The translations under genes and the position numbers were made by a program. From Earliella scabrosa (Eukaryota > Basidiomycota > Agaricomycetes > Polyporales > Polyporaceae): 64,000 bases of DNA. Shown here in pieces: positions 41,312 to 51,035 of the stretch. Position 1 is the stretch's first letter, and every line of letters starts with the position of its first letter. Under the pieces are notes generated by a model that worked only from the letters and a program-made list of their open reading frames with translations, had not been told where the DNA came from and searched no databases. Location: NCBI GenBank assembly GCA_022605405.1, contig JABYQQ010000012.1, positions 1,509,230-1,573,229 of the forward strand, written 5' to 3'.

Positions 41312-44238
41312 ACGGCAGCAAGCAAAGCGGACAAGCCTACGTGGGCGGTGACTGGCGCCTTCGTAACGTAGTCGGTGAGATAGAATATCAGGGCCTCCGC
41401 GTCCTGTCCAGGTCCTATATGCTTGATATCCATGTTGGACTTCAGCAGGAATATGATCAAGTCGTTATAGTTCGCAATCCAGGGATGGTACCTTCGCACC
41501 TCCAACGGGCCGTCCTCGCGAAAGACAGTGCTCTCCCGGGTGCTTCCATCCATTCGCATGCGACAGTGAGCGTTGTCTTTTGGCTGCCCTCGGCGCAAGT
41601 ATTTCCAGCACGTTCCCGTATGCTCATGCCACTGAAACTCCTTTACCAGCTCGTTCACGAACCACTCGTACTCACGGTCGAACGCGGCTGGAGACATCTC
41701 GCTTATCCGAGGGGCAGGAACAACGGCCGGGTGTGGGTTGTTGGTATCGTCGCTTCTTCGAGGTCGGCGCGGCTCCGCGTCAGTGACCACCTCCGTGGTG
41801 CCGAGAAGCTCGCTTTTAATGATGGACTCAAGCCATTTAAACACGAGCTGCTGGTACTCGTGCGAATCCACCATACGCTCTTTCATCTCCTTGGGCGACG
41901 GGTGCCCTTTCAGCCACACCAACATGTGGCAATGTAAGGTCCCGCGACCCTGTGCTTCCACGGTGCCGTAATACGCGTCGCAGGTCCCGAGCAGACCCCT
42001 ACCCCGTCCATACCGAAGAACGACATCTACGAACGCGGTGATGACCTCGTGGAACGCCATCGCACAGGCACACGGATGATCTGCGACGAATACCATTCGG
42101 TTCCACTCGGAAAGCGCAACACCGTCCTGGATAGACTCCAGGTCAATGTGCTCTCCAGCGCGAAGCCGCACGAGGGGGTTATGGACGTCGGACGGATTCA
42201 ACGTGACGAAGAAGGCCGGTGTCCCTTTGAACTGGATCAGAGCGCGGATCTCGTTGCGGAGGCTGAGACGGTATGCAGCCGTACCCGGAATGTCGCGCCC
42301 GACCATGTTGACCTCCCTAAGGACACGCAGCACGTCCTTCTCGCGTGGGTCTTCGGTGTGGTAAGTGGGGTTGTCTTTGAATATCCGTATAAGACGCTTA
42401 AGCACCGTACGGTCGACGGACTGGAGATCTCGGATCACGGCGTCTCGTTGCGAAGCCTTCACCCGGAAATTGATCGTCTCGCATACCCTCTTCTTCTGCA
42501 GTATGTTGTAATACACAAACGCGAAGTCGGGGTCTTTCTCGAACGGCGACGCATGCACCTGCAACAAGTACGACAACTGCTCTTCAAGCGTCAGAGGCCG
42601 CCGCCTGAGCGGTTCAAAGAAGCCGCCAATACCCCACGGATCCAAGTGCGGGAACAGCCATGCCAGGAGACTCGGATTTTCGAAATCGGGCACATACTGA
42701 TTTCCCGACCGCGATCGAACGAATCGCCCCCCCGACAGGCAGTGTTCTAACGCCCTCATCTTCATCTGCGTATACGTCACAGGACTGCCATCGGTGCCCG
42801 TGTACCCGACCGTTTCCAATAGCATGTCGGGACCGGGTTCCGCGCGCCGAACCGCCTCTTCCCGACCCGTGTAGTCGGACTCTGCAGACTGTAGCTCTTC
42901 GGTACCCTCCAGAAAGGCTACATCGATGCACGCAGGGATCGCCTCTTCTCGACGAGCGTCTTCTGCACTGAACAGCGAGTCCAGGTTATCAGCACTAAAC
43001 CCGCCAAACTCGGGACCGACACTGTAGTGTGCATTGGCGCCTACCAGAAACCGGACCAGCAACTCCACACGGGATTTCCGAACCAGCACTGGAGACAGGC
43101 GCGCGATGGTCTCGCGAGTGGGCTTAGAGGACCCCACGAACACAGCACATATACTATCTCGTAGCGCATCGGAGCCAGGGGGTAAAGCGGACTGCAGGTG
43201 CGTGACATCCTGAGGCATAACCAGGACATTCCCTTTAATGCACCGTTGAGATGCTGCAGCAGGAAGCGAATGGTTACCGTTCGCTGGTTTCAGTTCGCAG
43301 AATCGGAAAGATATCCTGCTCGCGCGTGCCCGGGACACAAGCATGCGCTCCACCCGCGTCGCTTCCTTGAACGCTCTGCGCACGTCTCCCGGCAACTCCT
43401 CCACGCCATAGTACAACCAGTTTGCAAGTGCAAACTTTGGCAGTCTGCCCCTTTCCACAAGATCTCCGCGACACTCCGAACATAGAACCAGGTCACCCAC
43501 ATCCCACAACTCGGTCATGCCCGCGGGGTGAAGCAGCGCTCTGTCATAGTCTGCAAAAGCGTACGTGGTCGGAAGCACACGCGCCGGCAGATCGTCATTG
43601 CGCAGAAGCTTCAGGTCAAACGAGCTAGGCGACACCGTGTGCAGCTCAACGCGTTTGCGCATTCTTGCGCAGACAGCGCACGTCGCCATCGCTTGCCGTG
43701 ACGTAGACATGACGTCTTGCCACTCCTGTATGATTCGCGAACGAAGCTCTTCGTCGGCGATATCGTAGAACGGCGCCGAGTCGGCGGAAGGACTATCGCG
43801 ACATTCCCACATCAGCACTGGAGCCTTCGCTCGGGGACGCGCCAGCTTACGAAATCCAATCACCGCACGGTGGCAAGAGTGGGTGCATTCGTGCCTCCAC
43901 AGTTTTTCCACGAGTACGCTTGCCCCATCCCTACTGGAGAAGCTCACACGGTGGTACTCACACACGGTACGCAGATCTTTCGGCCGCCACGCATTGTACA
44001 GTCGCAGCAAATCACGGTGATGACCGACAACGAACACATCGTCGGGCACGACATCGCCATCAAACGCGGTCATATCGGAACTCGGTTCACTGATCAACTG
44101 AAACATATGAGTCCGATCCAGACTAAGAAAGTCTGGATCCGTCCAACATAGGCCGGGCGTACCGTCCGGGTCTCGGACGACGTACACTGCGGGGTTCGAA
44201 CGAGTGAGCGTGTAACCTGGCACGGTAGCACGCGACAC
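41312..44238 (-). pseudogene. Helitron transposase, N-terminal Rep half (disrupted)
   Basis: About 975 residues from the ATG at 44238 to the LTR insertion. The N-terminal part has Cys-rich stretches (WRHECTHSC, CAVC) and a DUF6570-like region (VLCSECRGDLVERG, PKFALANWLYYG). The Helitron-like Rep region begins around FFVTLNPSDVHNPL and contains GTLHCHMLVWL, the two-histidine HUH motif that binds the metal. EALIFYLTDYVTKA near the break carries the catalytic tyrosine pair of Y2 HUH nucleases. The frame then runs into the LTR and stops there, giving a chimeric tail. No other damage is seen. Confidence 0.85.
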
Positions 44239-44996
44239 TACTCACCGCAGTCGCATTCCTCGAGCCGAGGCTCGCTGCCAACAAAGGAATGCCATGCAAT
44301 ACGCGCAGGCTCGAACAACAGGAACACGGGCCACGTCCACGTCCATAAGCCCGCGCCAGGAGCATCGACAGTTGAAGCGGTGTCCATACCGAGGCAAGCG
44401 AAGGAAAAGGATGCTCCAGACGGAAAACGGGTACAGCGAGGAGCTAATATGGGTGCCGCGCACGTCGCTCCCACGTCTATGTACGCACACGCGCACGGTG
44501 ACGTCAACAGGCGCGTCTGCGCCGGAGAAAGCAACCGCCCCGTCGCTAGCGCATGACGACGCTAACATACGCATTACTAAGGCGGTGGCCTCGCGCGCGG
44601 TCATCGATCATAGACAGTGCGAGGACGGTGACATGCGTGTATCGAGTACACTGCAGTACACGGTACAGTAAAACGCTGAACCATACCCGTTTCAGTAACA
44701 CCGCACCAAGTACATGCGTGACACGCGAGCACCGCCGCAGCATTCGGGCACGCGAGCCACACTCGATACGCGCGTATACGCGTGTACCGTCGCGGCACGC
44801 AGACACACCAAATCTGCACTGCACGCGCAAACGCGTGCGCCGCTATACGCGCGCGCCGGCACAGTATCGAGCCACGCAACACCAGCAGGTTACCCTTGAC
44901 CGGTACACCACGATATGCGGGCGCAGTTTAAGAGCACATTCAGCATTCAACGGAGCTCTCACCTCTCCACCCACAGCTGCAGACCCAGTCGCACGG
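44239..44996. other. non-coding stretch between Helitron and RNR small subunit, A/C-skewed
   Basis: No gene supported. The Helitron 5' terminus should lie here. In 44701-44760 I count 17 G and 24 C, the reverse of the bias left of the Helitron. Rich in CGCG and GTAC strings. Confidence 0.4.
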
Positions 44997-46261
44997 ATGG
45001 ACGCGCACACAGAGCCGATGCTGATTAGAGACGACAGCCGATTCGTTCTTCATCCGATACGCTACCCCGAGGTACGCGGTGGCCACGCGCAACGCGCACG
45101 CTCTAACTCATGTCCACAGTTCTGGACCGCGTACAAGACCGCCCAGTCTTGTTTCTGGAGAGCCGAGGAAGTAAACCTCGCCACCGACCAGGTGCAGTGG
45201 ACCTCCAAGTTGGGACCCGCAGAGCGCGCGTTCTTGTCCAACGTGCTGGCGTTCTTTGCCGTGTCCGACGGTATCGTCAACGAGAATCTGGTTGAACGGT
45301 TCTGCGCGGAAATCCAGATCCCCGAGGCCAGGTGCTTCTACGGCTTTCAAATCATGATGTGAGTGCTTCACGCATGGTCGGATAAGCTGTTATCGGTTGA
45401 CTGGCAGCTCAGGGAGAACGTGCACGCGGAAGCATACGCGAACATGCTCACGTCTCTCATCGAGGACGTCGAGGAACAGGCGCGCCTTACAAGCGCCATG
45501 AGCAGTATCCCGACCATCGCGGCAAAGGCGGCGTGGGCAATGCACTGGATCACCGACCCCACGAAACCGTTTGGCGAGCGATTGGTCGCGTTTGCGGCGG
45601 TGGAAGGGATATTCTTCTCATCCGCTTTCGCGTCCATTTTTTGGCTTCGCAGCCGAGGCATCATGCCAGGCCTCTGTCATGCGAATGAGCTGATCGCGCG
45701 CGATGAGAACATGCACACGAACTTTGCCTGTATCGTGTTCAAGTACCTACAGTACCCGCCGGCGGCGGAACGTGTTCGCGCTATCGTCGACGAGGCGGTT
45801 CAGCTGGAGCTGCAGTTCTTCGGAGGTAAGCATCGCAGTTGGTGTCAGGCAGCACAAACACGGCACTGATCGCGCGTCGCAGACGCGCTCCCCGCACCTC
45901 TGGACGGCATGAATCAGACAATGATGGCGCAGTACGTACACCATGTGGCTGACAAGCTGCTTCGCGACCTCGGAAGTGGGACCGTTTACAATGGCGCGAA
46001 TCCCGTGAGTAGCGACGTCGCACGATGCGGGCCCTGCTTAAACGTTACAGTTCCCGTTTATGGAGTCCATGTTACTCGACGGAAAGACGAACTTCTTCGA
46101 GCGCAAGGTGTCTGACTATCAGCTGCCAACATACCGCACCTCGTCGGACACGATTCAAGACGCCGGGGACACAGACTTGTAAGTAACTCGGACGTGCACC
46201 CCGCGCACCCCGTACCCCCACGCTCATTGCGCGCGACAGCCTCATCACCACCGATTTCTGA
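44997..46261 (+). CDS. class I ribonucleotide reductase small subunit, diverged, six exons
   Basis: Supplies the tyrosyl radical for ribonucleotide reduction. Exons 44997-45071, 45120-45358, 45413-45825, 45883-46004, 46051-46178 and 46240-46261 sum to 999 bp (332 residues), with all junctions in frame. Motifs: RRFVI-like [57 protein letters not shown] (Glu, His ligands and radical Tyr), [18 protein letters not shown] (Glu ligand), [15 protein letters not shown] (Glu and His ligands), [17 protein letters not shown]. The last 22-bp exon adds LITTDF, the expected acidic/Phe tail that docks on the large subunit. One difference is striking: AEEVN where the family has AEEVD, the first iron ligand. 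Length fits eukaryotic small subunits but lacks the long N-terminal extension. Confidence 0.88.
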
Positions 46262-47099
46262 CTCAGCTAGCCCCAATCGTCATGTAACCCGTTATTGTAC
46301 CATTACGCACCCGATAACGCGATCGCCGTGTCTCCGCGGACAGAGAGCATGAATGCAAGGAATGACATGTGAGTTACCGAATCGACTGTGACACCGATCG
46401 ACCGCGATACGGTACGGTGTACATAAGACACGCCGGGTCTGTCGAAACAGACGGCTGTTCGTGCAAGGCGCAGACACGGGTACATGCGAGCTCGTTGCCG
46501 AAGGTACTTGCCGACCTCGCGCGAACGACGTGCACCGAGGTCACACGCCCACGACTCCCGAGTGCGGGTGCCCGCTGTTTCACCGATCATGTCCAAACGT
46601 CAGGCCCGTCCCGCACACTGGATACCGCTCCGCACCCCGCACATTCACCGTTATTCTCCACGATGATCTGTTATGTAACTCGGAGGCATGCTGCGCGTCA
46701 CGATTGACGGACAGCCAGGACGCAATGCGTAAAACGTGAACACGGATCATCATTCGCTAGTTACTGTACACATACACGTCTGTCCCATCGTTGGTAAGCC
46801 GCCCACTTGTTAAGCCGCACTGCCAAGGCGGCGATGGATGAGACAGACATGCTCCAACTCGAACCAAACATTCACGATGGCACCACCACCGACGGACCAT
46901 CCTGCGATCGAGTTCATACGCCTGAGCTTTGCCTGCACCAATACGAGGTCGCCAACCACCAGCTCTGAACAGCACATGCGTGGCATACACTCCACGGGCG
47001 CGAGCACGGCAGTGGCGTCGTAGACGTCTCGGAACGGCTGCGTTCAAAATCAGCACAACCCGGGTCCCCCCCATGCACTCCTACCCACCTTCAGGTCCG
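46262..47099. other. intergenic, C-rich on + strand, no gene seen
   Basis: 46501-46560 has 16 G and 24 C; 47041-47100 has 9 G and 26 C. Short frames only. Confidence 0.4.
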
Positions 47100-47973
47100 T
47101 TACGCCATAACCAGTGCGCGTAGCTTCGAAAGTGTGACGGCTGGGACCTGTGGACGCATGTCAGGACCGCGCACCATACGGTCACTGGCAGAAAGCGCGA
47201 GCGTACCGACGACGATGCCGGCCCTATCCATGCACCGCTCCAGACCGACCTGGTCCAATTCGCGAAGGAGCTCTAGCGTGACCGTCACACGGGGCACGGG
47301 CTCCCGTGTCTCCGCGGCGAACTGCAGGCGCGTGATGTAACCTGTAGCCTGTACCGTTGCCGGCACGGTCCACAAGCACATATACCCGCTGTAATCTGGC
47401 GCCACCGTCTTCGGCCCCCACGCAATTTCAGTCGGAACCTGCGATAGCGAAAAGGTAGCGTTGCGACGATCAGAGCGGTCCAGACACTCGCGCTCGATAC
47501 GCCTGCATCAACGATACCTGATATCAGTACGTCGCCCATGTGTGATATCACGTACGACTCACGCAATAACGTCGTCCGTGATCCACCGGCGGCGGGTAAT
47601 CTCCGTGCGGGGTTCGAGCGGAAACACTGGCACGCGCTGGCCGCCGACGACTTGTCCGGATCCGATCCCGCGAGCAGGCACTAACGCGCGAGACTGGTCA
47701 GACGGCGTAGCCTGCACAGCGACCGAGTCCGCGGAAATGGGGCCGGCCTGAGCTTCAGACACGCCCGCAGTGTCCTGTACGTCCTCGATAGGCAGTGCGG
47801 CCATGGTACGGGCGCGACGCAGCTTGGGCAGCGCGACCGTTGTGTCCTCGTCGACGTTGATGGGGCTACACGACAGCCGTCAGCGAGAGGTCGTCGCTAG
47901 AGCGCGATACGCACGGTGAGCGTGCCTTCCTTTTCCCGGACACACGGGCAGTAGTAGCACTGGGGGCACTCAT
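47100..47973 (-). CDS. orphan protein, three exons
   Basis: Starts at 47973 (MSAPSATTARVSGKRKARS). A ~49-bp intron with a CTGAC branch joins KARSP to PINVDEDTTVALPK. A second (GTGAGT near 47567 to GATGCAG near 47504) joins WITDDVIA to RIERECLDRSDRRNAT. The rest reads FSLSQVPTEIAWGPKT, DYSGYMCLWTVPATVQ, ITRLQFAAETREPVPRVTVTL and LDQVGLERCMDRAGIVVGTLA, ending LSKLRALVMA at 47100. The N-terminus is basic and disordered-looking; the C-terminal ~150 residues look like a compact alpha/beta domain. I do not recognise the family. Two clean in-frame splices argue that the gene is real and undamaged. Confidence 0.6.
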
Positions 47974-48400
47974 TTCGTACGTGGTGCGGTGCAGACAGAA
48001 CCGCGCCGCGGTGGTCGCCTTTATACTGACGCTGGCCTGGATCAGCTCGGGATTGGAGACAGCTACTACGGGAGGGGGGACCGAAAGGAGGGGGGAGGAG
48101 AACGGTCTCGTTGCGCGCCACGCATCGAGTGCACACACGTACAGTATGTTGTCACGACAAAGGGAAGACGGTGCAACATACGAACTGTAAACACGGCACA
48201 CGCAAGCCAGCGGGACACGATAACGCACGATGCGCGAAACGTCACACCCCACGTGACAGTGACCGTGCGCTCCTTGTCACAGTGCGCCACGATACAAACC
48301 ACCGAAGTCACCTACCATCCACCAACACACCGCCCACATAACGCGATATATATACCATGCAAGAAAGTACGGCTTATACCGTGCGCTTTCCACACCAGCT

Positions 48401-49152
48401 ATGGACCGCGCCACCAAGCACACCTCACTGCCACTGTCATCGACGCTCGACGCGCCAACTCGCAAGCCTGCAGCGCCTGGAAGGGTTTCTTCGGAACCTC
48501 CCTCTGCGCCACGCTCGCCGTCACCTCCAGAGCCGGACGTCAGTGTGCCAGTCACTACTGCATCCCCTGCACATGCTGACGAACGTCACTAGATACGGAG
48601 CACACGTCCTCCGAGCCCTCCACCTCCGGCAACTGCAAATCAGCTGTTCACGAGGTGCTCGCTTCCCGTCGCCCCTCGGCCCCGTTTGGAGAACCCGCGA
48701 TGGCTAGGCTATGCCTATATTCTCCCTCCCCACGACGGTGCGTTTCCCGATAACTCGATGCGGACGCTGTCACTCACGCCACAGCAGAGGTGGCATACTG
48801 CTCCATGACGTACGGTTTCCTCAACCCCATTAACCCGACGTACTCCCATCCAATCGCGGACCTCACGAAGTACTTCCCGCTAGGGTCGGTATCATTCGTC
48901 ATCCACTTCGGCGAGACGGGCGCCCTGCTCCCGTCTCCACTGCAAATTCACTACTGTCCTTCGGCGTTCCATGAGCGAACCCCGGTCAACAAGGCCATCA
49001 GCGTCATGGTTCGACACCTGCCGCGCGCGTACAGTACGTGGGCGGGGTGGGTCGTTGTGATGAAGTTCACGGACCACACGTGCCGTAGTTACACGGACTT
49101 CTCCTTGTCTGACATTGCACACATCCGCGCGTTCTTCGCATGCGCAGCATGA
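48401..49152 (+). CDS. orphan protein sharing a C-terminal pattern with the MYND protein
   Basis: Three exons. 48401-48537 ends PSPPEPD at a GTCAGT donor. The middle exon reads DIRSTRPPSPPPPAT through NPRWLGYAYILPPHD. An intron (GTGCGT...GCCACAG) joins it to AEVAYCSMTYGFLNPINPTY and the frame runs to TGA at 49150-49152. The N-terminal ~90 residues are Pro/Ser-rich. The C-terminal half has PIADLTKYFPLGSVSFVIHF and ends TWAGWVVVMKFTDHTCRSYTDF-x3-DI. A similar W-x-G-x-VVV-[LM]-[KR]-F-x9-12-Y-x5-6-D-[IL] arrangement closes the protein at 15063-15918. No enzymatic motif is seen. Function unknown. Confidence 0.6.
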
Positions 49153-49406
49153 CACGACTGCGCATGCAGCTTGACACGATACGGCGCGCCCCACGTTATG
49201 TCGCACAACATGTCATCGCGTAATATACAATGCATACACAATATACTAGCGCGCGATCGGGACGAGCACGAAGTGCGCGCGAGATGCAAGCGCAGGGTGA
49301 CCGTTCCCAGACACGCATAAACGGTACGCGGGCACGGTCGATGCTTCAACACGCGAGGCTGAGCTCACGCCACACGCCGGCGCACACGGCGAACCTGTAA
49401 CAAGCA

Positions 49407-50339
49407 TTAGCCCTCGCACCACAACGCCGCACCACGGAGGTGAACGTTAACGCATACCGTGCCATCCAGATCAGCGATACGTTCCAGAGTCAGGCGCTTC
49501 CGCTCGCCGGGCGTCCGAAAAGGCGCGGTAGCAGGCGGCCAACCCTTAGCAGAATTGTACCACAGACGGGTTCCGGGAGGTACCCACGAAGGGCCAGGCA
49601 AACAGGCAAACGACCTCTGCGTACGCAGACAGTTCATCAGGCCCGTCTACAGAGACGCGTAAGCGTTAACGGTTCACGGGAGACCGCAGACGAGAGGGGA
49701 CACACCTTCCAATCCTTGCCGTTGTAACGCGGACGAAAATTGGGGAACCTATCCTCAACCGCGCGAACAATCTCGTCGCCCGTCATACACTTGCGCTCAC
49801 AGCCGACGATCGCCAGATGTGCGACGAGGGCATACGAAACGGCTGGTGGCGCGCCGCTACGGGTATCCGGTATAGACCATAAACCGACACCGAGATTGAT
49901 GTCGCCGCCACAGGCATCATACACGGACGCATCGTCTGGACTGTGCGAGAGCACGAATCGCGAGACGTCGTCGCCGACGTCGCTGTCGAAAACGATCGGT
50001 ATCGCGAAATGACGAATACCTGCGAGTCGCTATGAGCCAACCACAGCGCAAAAAGAAACAAGGACACGCACCATCAGAGCAGGAGCGGCGTCCTTCGCGT
50101 GCCCCGTCCTCCGTCAAGTCGTCCTGAAGCTCGTCGACCTCATCTTCGTCGTCATCGCCGACGTCGCTGGGCGTGCAACGCCCGGCATCATACACAGTGG
50201 TGTCGGAATCGTAGGTACGCGCCTGAACGGTCCAGTCGCATTGTTTCAGCCGACCCACGCCTACAACACGGTCGAACTCCTCGGGGGGGGACCTATCGGT
50301 ATGCGACGGACTCCACCGCCCATGCTGACAGCACGGCAC
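49407..50339 (-). CDS. divergent forkhead-type transcription factor
   Basis: Exon 1 from the ATG at 50339 has an acidic region (DVGDDDEDEVDELQDDLTED). An intron (GTGCGT...CTCGCAG, near 50071-50019) joins CSDG to IRHFAIPIVFDSDVG. Then APPAVSYALVAHLAIVG, GDEIVRAVEDRFPNFRP and NGKDWK match the first helices of a forkhead domain (P-x-x-SYA...AI...EIY..I...FPY). A second intron (GTGTGT...CTGTAG) leads to TGLMNCLRTQRSFACLPGP, in the place of the recognition helix (WxNSIRHNLSxxxxF), and GTRLWYNSAKG in the place of the wing. The recognition helix is clearly altered, so DNA specificity may differ. Nuclear. The start is the first ATG of the open region and an earlier one is possible. Confidence 0.65.
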
Positions 50340-50788
50340 GAGTCAGTAAAGAACTACACGCACACATAAGGGCGAGCGTACCACGGTGTTCGTCTGTACG
50401 GAAGCACGATCCACAGACACCTCGTGCACGCCACCTGGCGGGGATCGCGAAGGTCCGGCATCGCCATCGACGGGGTTCAACAACGAGTGCGGGAAGGACA
50501 GACGGGCTCGGGCCATGGAGAAGACGACGTTGCGGTTGCATAACACAGCTGCCGGCCCCACCTACGCATCAAATAAGACACCGTCTCCCACGAGACACGT
50601 GCACCACATCGCCGAATCTGGCACAATACAACAACCGACTGAGTCGCACGACAAACACACGGCTATCCCGACGTTGTGTGCGCGGCACAGGCTTCACATA
50701 CTGTGCAGACACACGCGCAGTCCCCGTTCACTCATCCCCGTCTAACACGACAAGAGGAACGGGACGGTCGGCGCGCGACAACTGCGTC
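50340..50788. other. intergenic upstream of the forkhead gene
   Basis: Strongly A/C-rich on + (50581-50640 has 10 G and 24 C). Open frames are composition effects; no gene assigned. Confidence 0.4.
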
Positions 50789-51035
50789 GCGCTAACCAGT
50801 GGGCGACACCACCCCCACGTGGCAAATTGATGCACAACTTTGCATCCCGTCCTCCACAACATGTGAGGTCAGCGCCAACGCGATTAACGCGGCGCCACGG
50901 CCCCCACGTGGTAAATTGATCCACGACTTTGCATCCCTCCACCACGACAAGGGGGGTCAGCGCTAACGGGAACACGTGGCGAATTGATGCACGACCTTGC
51001 ATCCCCTCCTGCACGACAAGGGGGTCGGCGCTAAT
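50789..51035. repeat. three diverged tandem units with CACGTG and TTGATGCAC
   Basis: Units begin with GCGCTAAC-like strings at 50789, 50872 and 50960, and the array closes with GCGCTAAT at 51028. Each unit has CACGTGG (50816, 50905, 50973), then AATTGATGCACGAC, TTGCATCCC and (in two) CACGACAAGGGGG. Unit lengths are about 83, 88 and 68 bp. CACGTG is an E-box core. The array lies at the right margin of the accessory block. Confidence 0.75.

Larger units (their letters stand above)
32655..44238 (-). mobile_element. Helitron (RepHel) interrupted by an LTR retrotransposon
   Basis: A rolling-circle transposon coding for one very large Rep-helicase protein, now in two halves: 41312-44238 (Rep half) and 32655-35563 (helicase half). 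Between them sits the LTR element 35564-41311. On the - strand the left half ends in CCGT and the right half begins with CCGT. Deleting the insert and one CCGT leaves the reading frame continuous (SALLAAV then QKTTETA), so the Helitron was intact at the time of insertion. It lies between the two ribonucleotide reductase genes. Termini (TC...CTRR) were not identified. Confidence 0.85.

Noticed and set aside
27934..46261. Calling the RNR pair viral.
   Set aside because: Divergence alone is not proof. Both genes have many canonical fungal introns and no capsid, polymerase or packaging gene was recognised nearby. Kept as a hypothesis only.
50386..50830. Open frames of 119 and 243 codons on + strand.
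   Set aside because: Arg/His/Thr-rich products of A/C-skewed sequence with no domain or splice support.
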